From: Deltaproteobacteria bacterium | Lineage (GTDB): Bacteria; UBA10199; 2-02-FULL-44-16 | DNA length: 7,586 bases | NCBI GenBank assembly: GCA_016203825.1 | Contig: JACQMA010000014.1 | Coordinates: forward strand, 1 to 7,586 | Direction: 5' to 3' | Shown: positions 1-7,130 of the stretch, piece after piece | Layout of the letters: each line of letters starts with the position of its first letter | Numbering within the stretch: the stretch's first letter is position 1 | Program-made: the position numbers and the translations under genes | The notes under the pieces: generated by a model | The model's database searches: none | What the model saw: the letters and a program-made list of their open reading frames with translations, nothing else | Told to the model about the DNA's origin: nothing

Positions 1-486
1 GGCCTGGTATTTGAGATATTCTGGATCCGTTGGCATGGCCCGCAAGGGATCGGTCCCGGTTCCGTACTGGTACCCTTCGTCGTTCTTCTCCACTTGGGCG
101 GCCTCGGGCTGCGCACCACGCGTTTTGAGTTCCTTGTCGATCTTGGCGAGCGCCTTTTTGATTTTGTCATCCGTAGGCGAGAGTTTTGCCTTTGGTTCCG
201 GCATCGTTTCTTTCCTCTCGGTCGTTTTCCCTTTCGCGTCTGGCGAAAGTGTTTTCTGTTCTGAGGGTGGTTGCTTTTGTTCCTCGATCGTCGATCGTGG
301 GAGCTGCTCTGATTTTTTGATCCCCGTTCCAATCTCGAGCGAGGCGCCTTTCGGGAGCTCAATCCACGTTACCGAGAGTGGGCGTTCGCGAAAACGAAAC
401 GTGAGACTCGGAATGACGACGATAAGGATCAGGACACCGATGTGCGTGAGGAGAGAAGCCTGGAGCGATCGCTTGAGCGATGACAC
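1..486 (-). CDS. TolA/TonB-like energy transducer, N-terminal part (cut by left edge)
   Basis: This is the N-terminal 162 residues of a periplasm-spanning protein that would couple the TolQ/TolR proton channel to the outer membrane. The start is GTG at 486-484. It is the only usable start, because the frame upstream is closed by the tolR stop (TAA at 498-496), and a GGGAG Shine-Dalgarno lies just before it. Residues 1-10 are basic, and about 11-30 form one membrane anchor (SLLTHIGVLILIVVIPSL) carrying the His typical of TonB/TolA anchors. Residues 55-135 are a charged Lys/Glu/Gln/Pro-rich, probably extended region, with a predicted helix around 105-123. The sequence then reads YGTGTDPLRA and continues past the edge, where a TonB-like C-terminal domain would be expected. 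Position third after tolQ and tolR favours a TolA role; low-complexity sequence makes TolA versus TonB uncertain. No in-frame stop is seen, so the gene appears intact but partial. Confidence 0.8.
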   Translation of the reverse strand, partial: MSSLKRSLQASLLTHIGVLILIVVIPSLTFRFRERPLSVTWIELPKGASLEIGTGIKKSEQLPRSTIEEQKQPPSEQKTLSPDAKGKTTERKETMPEPKAKLSPTDDKIKKALAKIDKELKTRGAQPEAAQVEKNDEGYQYGTGTDPLRAMPTDPEYLKYQA

Positions 487-490
487 GGAG

Positions 491-495
491 CTCCC
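491..495 (-). promoter_or_regulatory. Shine-Dalgarno of the tolA/tonB-like gene
   Basis: GGGAG on the minus strand lies immediately after the tolR stop codon and 4 nt before the GTG start. The spacing is short, but it supports GTG at 486, since no ATG occurs in this frame for about 90 codons. It suggests translational coupling to tolR. Confidence 0.55.
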
Positions 496-924
496 TTACT
501 TGGTCTTGAGTTCGGGTTGAGTGAGCATGCCGATTCGTTCCACGCCGGCCTTTTTCGCAATCGACATGACCTGGACGACCGTGCCGTAGCGAAGATCGGT
601 ATCCGCCTTGAGGAAGAGGTCTTTCTGTTCCTTGGCGGCGTAGAGTTTGGTCAGTTCATCCCCGAGCGCGTCAATGGGAATGGCTTTTTTGTCGTCGCCG
701 ACAAAAACTTTTTGGTCGTTGCGAATCGTAAGGATGACATCGGACTTGGTTCGCTTGACCGCTGGTGCGGCAGCTTGCGGAAGGTTCACCGGGAGCCCTT
801 GCTGCAGGAGGGGTGCGGTCACCATGAAGATGATGAGCAGCACGAGCATCACGTCGACGAGCGGGGTCACATTAATATCCGAGACCAATCGATGTCGCGC
901 GCCGTTCAGGTTAACTGCGGCCAT
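496..924 (-). CDS. tolR: TolR/ExbD-family biopolymer transport protein
   Basis: A 142-residue inner-membrane protein that, with the TolQ-like partner, forms the proton-driven motor energising a TolA/TonB-type protein. Residues 1-15 are cytoplasmic. A single transmembrane helix spans about 20-40 (SDINVTPLVDVMLVLLIIFM) and contains the conserved proton-path aspartate, here Asp24. A periplasmic domain follows (about 45-142). The length equals that of E. coli TolR, and the C-terminal VERIGMLTQP closely resembles the end of TolR (VKSVGLMTQP), which favours TolR over ExbD. The start ATG at 924-922 has an AAGGAG site 7 nt upstream, inside the end of tolQ. The 14-bp overlap with tolQ indicates coupled translation. 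Confidence 0.93.
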   Translation of the reverse strand: MAAVNLNGARHRLVSDINVTPLVDVMLVLLIIFMVTAPLLQQGLPVNLPQAAAPAVKRTKSDVILTIRNDQKVFVGDDKKAIPIDALGDELTKLYAAKEQKDLFLKADTDLRYGTVVQVMSIAKKAGVERIGMLTQPELKTK

Positions 925-1639
925 GGAAGTACTCCTTCTTCACGCGTGTCATGAGGTCATCTGAGAACGACTCGAGGTCTTTGGAGAGGATACGAATCCG
1001 GTTCACGTAGATGTTGTAAAAAATCATCGCTGGAATCGCAGCGGCGAGACCCACGGCAGTGGCGATGAGGGCTTCGGCAATGTGGGGACCGACGATCGCG
1101 AGGCTCGATGCCCCCGTGCGGCCGATCTTCCAGAAGGCGTTCATGATGCCCCAGACCGTTCCGAAGAGGCCGATGAACGTTGCCGAACTCCCGGTGATCG
1201 CAAGAAACGGGACGCCGTATTCCATGTCTTCAATCTCTTCCTCTGTTTTTCGTTGGACTTCACGTTGCACCACGGCGATGTCGTCCTTGGACGAATGGTC
1301 GCGCAGCGTGTCGATGCACTGTTTGAAAACATTGAAGGCCGGACTCTTCCGAAAGGTACCTTTATTGATCAGCCCATCGACGGTCGTGGCCTGCCAAAAG
1401 TGATCGTAGAATTTGGTTGACAGCTCTTTCACGCTCTTCAGTTGTCGGTGCTTGGCGGTGATGATGGCCCAGCTCACGACGGAAAAGGCGAAGAGGATCA
1501 GCAGCGTCAACTGGACGACGAAGTTGGCGTGGATCAAGAGTGAAAAGAGACTGTGATTCGTGGCCGCAAGATCGGTGGTTTCAACCGGGACTTCGGTTGC
1601 CGCTTGGGCCAGCAGCAAAGTGATGCCGAGAAGATTCAT
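911..1639 (-). CDS. tolQ: TolQ/ExbB-family proton channel protein (MotA/TolQ/ExbB family)
   Basis: A 242-residue inner-membrane proton-channel subunit acting with TolR and TolA in envelope maintenance and constriction, or in TonB-like transport. Three transmembrane helices are visible: about 40-62 (VVQLTLLILFAFSVVSWAII), 143-168 and 185-212. The second contains the family signature FIGLFGTVWGIMNAF (155-169) and the third IAEALIATAVGLAAAIPAM (187-205); both are close to E. coli TolQ. A charged cytoplasmic loop (63-140) separates helices 1 and 2. An N-terminal segment (MNLLGITLLLAQA) looks like a short signal peptide or extra hydrophobic stretch not present in E. coli TolQ. The start ATG at 1639-1637 has an AAAGGAG site 8 nt upstream (1654-1648). 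It is first in the minus-strand operon and divergent from murI. Confidence 0.93.
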   Translation of the reverse strand: MNLLGITLLLAQAATEVPVETTDLAATNHSLFSLLIHANFVVQLTLLILFAFSVVSWAIITAKHRQLKSVKELSTKFYDHFWQATTVDGLINKGTFRKSPAFNVFKQCIDTLRDHSSKDDIAVVQREVQRKTEEEIEDMEYGVPFLAITGSSATFIGLFGTVWGIMNAFWKIGRTGASSLAIVGPHIAEALIATAVGLAAAIPAMIFYNIYVNRIRILSKDLESFSDDLMTRVKKEYFHGRS

Positions 1640-1698
1640 AGGGACGACTCCTTTTTTGTATGTTGCGTTGTGAAGGTGGTGGATAGTAATGGGCGGCT
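1640..1698. promoter_or_regulatory. Divergent intergenic region between tolQ and murI
   Basis: These 59 bp separate two divergently transcribed operons, so both promoters must lie here or inside the neighbouring 5' coding ends. The minus-strand side holds a clear AAAGGAG ribosome site for tolQ and a run of six T on the plus strand. The plus-strand side has only weak purine-rich candidates (GGTGGTGG) before the murI ATG. I see a poor -35-like TTGCGT at 1663-1668 and TAGTAA at 1684-1689, not convincing enough to call a specific promoter. Confidence 0.4.
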
Positions 1699-2523
1699 AT
1701 GGCACAAGTCAACCCGATTGGCATTTTTGATTCTGGTGTTGGCGGACTCACGGTGTTTGCCGCCATTCGCGAACTTATGCCGCGCGAGTCGTTGGTCTAT
1801 CTTGGCGATACGGCCCGTCTTCCCTACGGAACGAAATCGAGGGAGACCGTCATTCGGTATGCGCTTGAAGACGAAGCGTTTTTGGCGCGCCATCAGGTCA
1901 AGGCGATCGTCGTGGCGTGCAACACGGCGTCAGCGGTAGCGCTCGACACGCTTCGGGAACATTCGACGGTTCCGGTGGTGGGGGTTGTGGAGCCAGGGGC
2001 GAACGCGGCCGTTGCGGCGAGTCGCGGTCGCTGCATCGGCGTCATCGGGACGACAGGGACGATCGCGAGTAACGCCTACACCGATGTGATCAAGCGACTC
2101 GAACCACGGGCAACCGTGATTGCTCAAGCCTGTCCTTTGTTCGTGTCTTTGGTGGAAGAGGGGTGGCTCACCGACGAAGTGACGTGGAAGGTGGCGCAGC
2201 GCTACCTCACACCCTTGCGCGAAGCGGGTGTCGACACACTCGTCCTCGCGTGCACCCACTATCCGTTATTGAAGCCGCTTATCGCCGAGGTCATGGGGCA
2301 AGGTGTCGCCCTGGTCGATTCCGCTGAAGCGGTCGCCGAGGAACTCAAGCGTATGCTCGAGGACCATTCCCTGCAAACGACGTCCGCACATGCCGAGCAC
2401 CATCTTTTTGTGACGGATCTTCCGGGAGCGTTCACCCATGTCGCCGCGCGGTTCTTGGGCCATCACCTCCCGCCTGTCGAACGTGTTGATCTTGAAACCG
2501 CTTGCGTTTTTCCCCCGCGTTAG
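1699..2523 (+). CDS. murI: Glutamate racemase
   Basis: A 274-residue cytoplasmic, cofactor-independent racemase converting L-glutamate to D-glutamate for peptidoglycan precursors. The N-terminus carries the family motif IGIFDSGVGGLTV (7-19). The two catalytic cysteines are in VVACNTASA (Cys74) and LACTHYPLL (Cys185). LGDTARLPYG (35-44) and the VVGVVEPGA loop (93-101) also match the family. The length is usual and no key residue is missing. ATG at 1699 fits the conserved N-terminus; the nearby ATG at 1689 is out of frame. The ribosome site is weak. It is the first gene of the rightward cluster, and the next gene follows within 14 bp or overlaps it, depending on the start used. Confidence 0.96.
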   Translation: MAQVNPIGIFDSGVGGLTVFAAIRELMPRESLVYLGDTARLPYGTKSRETVIRYALEDEAFLARHQVKAIVVACNTASAVALDTLREHSTVPVVGVVEPGANAAVAASRGRCIGVIGTTGTIASNAYTDVIKRLEPRATVIAQACPLFVSLVEEGWLTDEVTWKVAQRYLTPLREAGVDTLVLACTHYPLLKPLIAEVMGQGVALVDSAEAVAEELKRMLEDHSLQTTSAHAEHHLFVTDLPGAFTHVAARFLGHHLPPVERVDLETACVFPPR

Positions 2524-2526
2524 GGA
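2522..2526 (+). promoter_or_regulatory. Possible Shine-Dalgarno deciding the CtpA start
   Basis: AGGGA overlaps the murI stop and lies 11 nt before GTG at 2538. No comparable purine tract precedes the earlier in-frame TTG at 2502, so this site favours the GTG start. The spacing is a little long, so support is moderate. Confidence 0.4.
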
Positions 2527-2537
2527 AAAGCCCCTTC

Positions 2538-3815
2538 GTGACACGTCCTTTTCGTTGGTTCATCGGATCCATCCTTGCGGTGATGACGGCAAGCGTTTTC
2601 ACGCCGACGTCGACGCTCGCCCTTTCAGAAAAAGGATTCCAAAAGCTGCACGTTTTTACATCGATCCTTCATTATGTTGAAGAAAACTATGTCGAAGGGG
2701 TCGATGAGGAGAAAATCCTCGATGGCGCCATTGAGGGGATGCTCGAAGCGCTCGATCCCCATACGGTCTATCTGTCTCCCGATATTTACCGCGAGCTCAG
2801 GGTTGATACGCGTGGGAGTTTTGACGGTATTGGGATTGAAGTCACGATTCGCGATAAGGTGCTCACCGTTGTCTCGCCGATTAAAGGTTCTCCTGCCGAG
2901 CGGGCCGGTCTTCATTCCGGAGATCACATTGTGAGGATTGACGGAAAGTCGACGGAGAGTATGTCGCTTTCGGAATCCGTGAAAGCGATGCGCGGAAAAC
3001 GAGGAAGTACCGTGCGGCTTACAATCCAGCGCCCCGATGCCAAACCCTTTGACGTTTCCGTCGCACGCCAGGTGATTCACGTTCCCAGTGTCAAAGCAGA
3101 ATTGGTGGATGAACATTATATCTACGCCAGTATCTCCAGTTTTCAGGATGGCACGTCAAAGACGCTCGAGCGAGAGATCGAAAAATTGGCGAAGAAGAAC
3201 ACCATTCAGGGAATGATCCTGGATCTTCGTCGTAATCCCGGGGGCCTCCTCGATGAAGCTGTCTCCATGTCCGATCTCTTTTTGACCGAGGGCGTGATTG
3301 TGACGAGTGAAAGTCGCGGCAAGGAAATCGATCGTCGTGAGGCCGAGAACAGTGGCGCCGAGCCCAACTATCCCCTGATGGTGTTGGTCGATGGCGGTTC
3401 GGCCTCGGCTTCTGAAATTGTTGCTGGCGCACTCAAAGATAATCAACGTGCCGTCGTGCTCGGGATCCAAACGTTTGGCAAAGGATCGGTTCAAACCGTG
3501 ATTGATCTCGATGACGGCGGCGGATTGAAGCTGACGATTGCCCGCTACTACACGCCGTCCGGTCGATCGATTCAGGCGGAAGGCATTGCCCCCGACATTG
3601 TCGTCCCGGCGGCGCGTCCCGAAGCGCCCGAAGCCAAGACGCGACCGCGCGAGAAGGACCTCGTCGGTCACCTCGAACCCGAGCAAGGCAAGAGTGTTGC
3701 CTCGGTGGCCGTTGCAACGGTTTCAGAAGACTATCAAAAAGAAGTTGCCCTCGATTACCTCAAGAGTTGGTCGATTTTTGGAAAACGCCCCGACGCTCGT
3801 GAGGAGAAGCAGTGA
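2538..3815 (+). CDS. S41-family C-terminal processing peptidase (CtpA-like), exported
   Basis: A serine protease of the S41 carboxyl-terminal processing family, acting in the periplasm on envelope proteins. With the GTG start at 2538 it has 425 residues. Residues 1-28 form a classical signal peptide: Arg-rich start, hydrophobic WFIGSILAVMTASVF, then TSTLA before the cut. An in-frame TTG at 2502 would add 12 residues and overlap murI by 22 bp, which fits less well. A helical N-terminal domain contains VEENYVEGVD and LDPHTVYLSP. A PDZ domain follows (about 96-178, with SPAERAGLHSGDHIVRIDG). The catalytic core has DLRRNPGGLLDEAV, GGSASASEIVAGALKDN (Ser290 as nucleophile) and FGKGSVQ (Lys315 as general base, Gln319). 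The C-terminal tail of about 65 residues is charged and ends in ALDYLKSWSIFG. It overlaps the next gene by 4 bp. Confidence 0.93.
   Translation: MTRPFRWFIGSILAVMTASVFTPTSTLALSEKGFQKLHVFTSILHYVEENYVEGVDEEKILDGAIEGMLEALDPHTVYLSPDIYRELRVDTRGSFDGIGIEVTIRDKVLTVVSPIKGSPAERAGLHSGDHIVRIDGKSTESMSLSESVKAMRGKRGSTVRLTIQRPDAKPFDVSVARQVIHVPSVKAELVDEHYIYASISSFQDGTSKTLEREIEKLAKKNTIQGMILDLRRNPGGLLDEAVSMSDLFLTEGVIVTSESRGKEIDRREAENSGAEPNYPLMVLVDGGSASASEIVAGALKDNQRAVVLGIQTFGKGSVQTVIDLDDGGGLKLTIARYYTPSGRSIQAEGIAPDIVVPAARPEAPEAKTRPREKDLVGHLEPEQGKSVASVAVATVSEDYQKEVALDYLKSWSIFGKRPDAREEKQ
3801..3806 (+). promoter_or_regulatory. Shine-Dalgarno for the phosphofructokinase gene
   Basis: GAGGAG inside the last codons of the protease gene lies 5 nt before the GTG start at 3812. 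It supports that start, which overlaps the protease stop (GTGA) and implies translational coupling. Confidence 0.65.
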
Positions 3816-4849
3816 CCACCAAGCGGATTGGAATTTTGACCGGCGGCGGTGACTGTCCGGGTCTCAATGCCGTCATCCGTGCCCTCGTTCGCCGCGCCAT
3901 TGATTTTGAAAACTATGAGATGCTGGGGATTCGCTACGGTTGGCGCGGTCTCCTCGATGGTGACACGATACCGCTCACGCGCGACATGATGCGGGGAATC
4001 CTTCATCGCGGGGGAACGATCCTCGGCACCTCGCGGACCAATCTCTATAAAGATGCCACGACCGAAAAAAAGGCGAAGGCCACTCTCTCGAAATTGGGAC
4101 TCCACGCCATCGTTGCGATCGGCGGTGAAGACACGCTTGGGGTGGCCAAGCGTTTGACCGATGATGGGTATCGTATCGTTGGCGTCCCGAAGACGATTGA
4201 TAATGATCTGAAAGGAACCGATGCGACGTTTGGTTTTGACACCGCCGTTCAGATTGCGACCGAAGCCCTCGATCGATTGCACACGACGGCCGAGTCGCAC
4301 GATCGGGTTCTTGTGTGCGAAGTCATGGGGCGCCATTCTGGTTGGATTGCGACGTATGCGGGGATCGCCGGCGGGGCCGATGCGATTCTCGTCCCCGAGT
4401 ATCCGATCAACCTCGACGACATCTGCGACATTATTCGACGACGACACGACATGGGCATTCGCTTCAGTATTATTTGTGTCGCCGAGGGAGCAAAACTCAA
4501 AGGTGGCGATGAAGTGCTGTCCTCGGAGCGACGCGATGAGTTTGGACATGTCACCTTAGGTGGGATTGGTGAGGTCTTGGCCAAACAGATTGAGCAAAAA
4601 ACGGGATACAGTACGCGCGTCACGGTCTTGGGTCACATTCAGCGCGGGGGAACGCCAACCGCGTATGATCGCGTCCTTGCAACACGCTACGGTGTCGCGG
4701 CGATGAATGCCATTCATGCCAATCGTTTCGGCGTCATGGTCGCCCTGAAGGGCAATGACATCGTCGAGGTTCCCCTTGCACAAGTTGCTGGCGGGACGAG
4801 GACCATTGATCCTGAGCTTTATCAGGTTGCGAAAATTTTTTGGGGATGA
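3812..4849 (+). CDS. pfp: 6-phosphofructokinase, PPi-dependent-type active site
   Basis: A 345-residue cytoplasmic enzyme of the phosphofructokinase A superfamily, phosphorylating fructose 6-phosphate to fructose 1,6-bisphosphate. Family motifs: ILTGGGDCPGLNAVIR (8-23), GGEDTLG (104-110), PKTIDNDLKGTD (126-137) with the catalytic Asp130, MGRHSGWIA (172-180) and GHIQRGGTPTAYDR (274-287). Two residues that separate donors in this family both point to pyrophosphate. Asp107 sits where ATP enzymes have Gly (E. coli Gly104), and Lys127 where they have Gly (PGTIDND in E. coli). The overall style, GGEDTLGVAKRLTDDGY, resembles the actinobacterial-type group III enzymes that include PPi-PFK of Amycolatopsis. 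If PPi-dependent, the reaction is reversible and can serve gluconeogenesis. GTG start with strong ribosome site; 12 bp before tdh. Donor assignment is an inference from two residues. Confidence 0.93.
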   Translation: MTTKRIGILTGGGDCPGLNAVIRALVRRAIDFENYEMLGIRYGWRGLLDGDTIPLTRDMMRGILHRGGTILGTSRTNLYKDATTEKKAKATLSKLGLHAIVAIGGEDTLGVAKRLTDDGYRIVGVPKTIDNDLKGTDATFGFDTAVQIATEALDRLHTTAESHDRVLVCEVMGRHSGWIATYAGIAGGADAILVPEYPINLDDICDIIRRRHDMGIRFSIICVAEGAKLKGGDEVLSSERRDEFGHVTLGGIGEVLAKQIEQKTGYSTRVTVLGHIQRGGTPTAYDRVLATRYGVAAMNAIHANRFGVMVALKGNDIVEVPLAQVAGGTRTIDPELYQVAKIFWG

Positions 4850-4861
4850 TTCGGAGACGTC

Positions 4862-5896
4862 GTGCGCGCCATTTGCAAATCAACTGCAGCAGCCGGCATC
4901 GAACTGATCGATACCTGCGTGCCCAAGCCGGGCGAGCGGCATGTTGTGGTGAAGGTGAAAGCAACCTCGATCTGTGGAACTGACCTGCATATTTATCAGT
5001 GGGATCCGTGGGCCGCGAATCGGATCAAGCCGCCGCTCATCTTTGGTCACGAGTTCGCCGGTGAGATCGTCGAGGTGGGGAAAAATGTGCGCGGCGTGAA
5101 AGTCGGCGATCACATCTCGTGCGAAACCCATATTCCGTGCGAAAAATGTTACCAGTGTCAGCATGGTCAGATGCATCTTTGTCAGCACGTGAAGATCGTC
5201 GGCATCGACCGGCCCGGGTGTTTCGCCGAATACGTCGACATCCCCGACATCTGTTGCGTCGTGAATAACCCGGCGCTCCCCTGGAACATCGCTTCCATTC
5301 AAGAGCCCTTCGGCAATGCAGTCTATTGTGTCAGCGAAGGGAACGTTGCGGGAAAGACCGTGGCGGTTTTTGGTGATGGGCCGATCGGCATCTTTACGGT
5401 CGCGCTTGCGCGAGCCTATGACGCCAAGAAGATCATCGCGTGTGGGATGCAGCCCTATCGGCTCGACCTCATGCGGAAATATCATCCCGACGTTGTGGTG
5501 GACGTGAGGAGTCAGGATCCACGGGTTATGATTCTTGAAGCGACGTGCGGCATGGGTGTTGATGTCGTTTTTGAAATCAGTGGATCCCATCGCGCTATCC
5601 ACGATGGATTGGCGGTCGTTCGCAGTGGCGGGACCTTTATTGCCTTTGGTGTGCCGAGTCGTCCTGTTGAAATCGACGTGGCCAAGGAATTGATTTTCAA
5701 GGGCGTGACCCTCAAGGCCATCTTTGGTCGACGTATGTTCGAGACGTGGGATGAGCTTCGCCGTGTGATCGATTCCGGAAAAGTCAACCTTGCCCCCATC
5801 ATTACGCACGAGTTTCCGCTCACTGATTTCGAAAAGGCGATGCAACTTCTGACGAGTGACGATGTGTGCGCAGGAAAAATTGTGTTGAAACCGTAA
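4862..5896 (+). CDS. tdh: L-threonine 3-dehydrogenase (zinc, medium-chain dehydrogenase family)
   Basis: A 344-residue enzyme oxidising L-threonine to 2-amino-3-ketobutyrate with NAD+, first step of threonine catabolism to glycine. It matches E. coli Tdh almost position for position. Catalytic zinc region: Cys38 in ICGTDLHIY, then His63 and Glu64 in GHEFAGEI, plus His90. Structural zinc: Cys93, Cys96, Cys99 and Cys107. The substrate-side motif DRPGCFAEY and the Tdh hallmark GRRMFETW (289-296) are present. The Rossmann motif is GDGPIG (171-176). At the end of the second Rossmann strand the usual acidic residue that binds the NAD ribose is Gly195 ([10 protein letters not shown], where E. coli has VVITDVNEYR), which is odd. 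GTG start with GGAG (4853-4856) 5 nt upstream. kbl follows after 10 bp, as in the classical tdh-kbl pair. Confidence 0.95.
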   Translation: MRAICKSTAAAGIELIDTCVPKPGERHVVVKVKATSICGTDLHIYQWDPWAANRIKPPLIFGHEFAGEIVEVGKNVRGVKVGDHISCETHIPCEKCYQCQHGQMHLCQHVKIVGIDRPGCFAEYVDIPDICCVVNNPALPWNIASIQEPFGNAVYCVSEGNVAGKTVAVFGDGPIGIFTVALARAYDAKKIIACGMQPYRLDLMRKYHPDVVVDVRSQDPRVMILEATCGMGVDVVFEISGSHRAIHDGLAVVRSGGTFIAFGVPSRPVEIDVAKELIFKGVTLKAIFGRRMFETWDELRRVIDSGKVNLAPIITHEFPLTDFEKAMQLLTSDDVCAGKIVLKP

Positions 5897-5906
5897 AGGA
5901 GTTTTC

Positions 5907-7094
5907 ATGTTCGACCAACTGCTTCCCCTCCTTCAACAACAACTCCGCGACATCAAAGAAGCTGGCCTCTGGAAAGAAGAATGGCCGATCCTCTCGCCGC
6001 AACGTTCTGCGATCAAGGTGAAACAGGGTGACGTCATCAATTTTTGCGCCAATAATTATTTGGGACTCGCCGATCATCCTCAGCTTATTGCTGCAGCCAA
6101 ACACGGTCTTGATGAGTTTGGGTACGGGACCGCATCAGTTCGGTTTATCTGCGGGACTTTTTCGATCCATCAGGATTTGGAAAGGGCGCTCACGGTCTTT
6201 ATGGGAACGGAAGACACGATTCTCTATTCATCGTGTTATGAAGCCAACGAAGGTCTCTTTGAAACGATCTTGACCGAGGGCGATGCGGTCATCAGTGATG
6301 CGCTGAATCATGCCTCGGTCATCGACGGTATTCGCCTGTGCAAGGCTAAGCGCTATCGGTACGCAAACTCCGACATGAATGATCTTGAGACCCAACTCAA
6401 GCAGGCGGATGCCGATGGCGCGCGTGTGAAGCTCATTGCAACCGACGGTGTCTTCTCGATGGATGGCTATATCGCGCGCCTCAAAGACATTTGTGACTTG
6501 GCCCAAAAATATCAGGCCATCGTGATGGTCGATGACAGTCACGCGACGGGTTTTATGGGAAAGACGGGACGCGGAACACCGGAGCTTTGTGGGGTGATGA
6601 AGCGCGTTGATGTCGTGACATCCACAATGGGCAAGGCGCTCGGCGGTGCGGCAGGCGGATTTACGACCGGACGTAAGGACCTCATTGCGTTGCTCCGTCA
6701 ACGATCGCGGCCGTATCTTTTTTCGAACGCGCTTCCACCGATGATCTGTGCGGCAACACTCGCATGCCTCGATCTCATCGGGAACAACACCGCACTGCGT
6801 GATCGGTTGGAAAAAAATACGACATATTTTCGTTCAGGACTTAAAAAAGCTGGTCTCAACATCCTTGAGGGAACGCATCCGATTGTCCCCATCATGTTTG
6901 GCGAGGCAAAACTCGCAGCCGATGTTGCGCGCGACATGCTGAGTGAAGGTGTTTACGTAAAGGGGTTTTCGTATCCCGTCGTGCCCAAGGGCCAGGCCCG
7001 CATTCGTTGCCAGGTCTCCGCCGCCCACACCCAAGAGCAGTTGGATCGAACCATTGCAGCCTTTCAGAAGGTGGTCAAAAGCAGAGGTGCATAG
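5907..7094 (+). CDS. kbl: Glycine C-acetyltransferase (2-amino-3-ketobutyrate CoA ligase)
   Basis: A 395-residue pyridoxal-phosphate enzyme of the alpha-oxoamine synthase family. It cleaves 2-amino-3-ketobutyrate with CoA into glycine and acetyl-CoA, consuming the unstable product of Tdh. Motifs in order: [15 protein letters not shown] (44-58), [21 protein letters not shown] (72-92, quoted here only as a landmark of the substrate loop), [14 protein letters not shown] (131-144) with the PLP-stacking His135, [11 protein letters not shown] (208-218) and [13 protein letters not shown] (239-251) with the Schiff-base Lys243. The C-terminal [11 protein letters not shown] (365-375) is also typical. 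Length equals the E. coli enzyme (about 398). ATG start with AAGGAG at 5896-5901 overlapping the tdh stop. The stop codon TAG lies inside the first unit of the repeat tract that follows. Confidence 0.95.
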   Translation: MFDQLLPLLQQQLRDIKEAGLWKEEWPILSPQRSAIKVKQGDVINFCANNYLGLADHPQLIAAAKHGLDEFGYGTASVRFICGTFSIHQDLERALTVFMGTEDTILYSSCYEANEGLFETILTEGDAVISDALNHASVIDGIRLCKAKRYRYANSDMNDLETQLKQADADGARVKLIATDGVFSMDGYIARLKDICDLAQKYQAIVMVDDSHATGFMGKTGRGTPELCGVMKRVDVVTSTMGKALGGAAGGFTTGRKDLIALLRQRSRPYLFSNALPPMICAATLACLDLIGNNTALRDRLEKNTTYFRSGLKKAGLNILEGTHPIVPIMFGEAKLAADVARDMLSEGVYVKGFSYPVVPKGQARIRCQVSAAHTQEQLDRTIAAFQKVVKSRGA

Positions 7095-7115
7095 GTCCTA
7101 TACGACTTATAGGAC
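7095..7115 (+). repeat. Alternative stem-loop using the first repeat unit
   Basis: GTCCTATA (7095-7102) and TATAGGAC (7108-7115) are perfect reverse complements separated by a 5-nt loop, CGACT. In RNA this gives an 8-bp hairpin right after the kbl stop. It cannot form together with the larger palindrome starting at 7107. There is no following T run, so it is not a canonical terminator. Confidence 0.65.
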
Positions 7116-7130
7116 ATATATGTCCTATAA
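7107..7130. repeat. Perfect 24-bp palindrome
   Basis: TTATAGGACATA (7107-7118) is followed directly by its exact reverse complement TATGTCCTATAA (7119-7130). Symmetry breaks at 7106/7131. As DNA it could be a dimeric-protein site or a cruciform; as RNA, a hairpin with almost no loop. It is produced by the 9-nt repeat units, so it may be a by-product of the repeat rather than a selected site. Confidence 0.8.

Larger units (their letters stand above)
7091..7130 (+). repeat. 9-nt periodic, palindrome-rich repeat tract after kbl
   Basis: Four consecutive 9-nt units are visible: AGGTCCTAT (7093-7101), ACGACTTAT, AGGACATAT and ATGTCCTAT (ending 7128). The next nine bases are degenerate. Each unit ends in TAT, and neighbouring units are partial reverse complements, so the tract is rich in inverted repeats (TCCTATA against TATAGGA). 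It begins at the kbl stop codon. Closely related units recur in the coding sequence at the right edge. In the frame of the downstream gene the tract would read [12 protein letters not shown] before a TAA at 7147. It is therefore in phase with the coding copy. No function is established from the sequence. Confidence 0.8.

Noticed and set aside
464..473. AGCGATCGCT palindrome resembling the cyanobacterial HIP1 octamer GCGATCGC
   Set aside because: I noticed it only once and it lies in coding sequence. HIP1 needs high genome-wide density, and the genes do not look cyanobacterial.
11..520. 169-codon plus-strand ORF at the left edge
   Set aside because: It is antisense to the TolA/TonB-like gene, is Ser-rich with no family resemblance, and is explained by the codon bias of the real gene on the other strand.
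3755..4549. 264-codon minus-strand ORF opposite the phosphofructokinase gene
   Set aside because: Shadow of the real gene; no motifs, and it also crosses the protease-phosphofructokinase overlap.
4880..5908. 342-codon minus-strand ORF opposite tdh
   Set aside because: It is a long shadow of tdh, which is certain from its zinc and NAD motifs. The antisense product shows no recognisable domain.
7095..7130. Intrinsic terminator for the kbl operon
   Set aside because: The stems are A+T-rich and no T run follows, so the structure does not meet the usual pattern. It is better described as repeat-derived palindromes.
7093..7130. CRISPR array
   Set aside because: The units are only 9 nt, directly adjoining and without spacers, and no cas gene is present.
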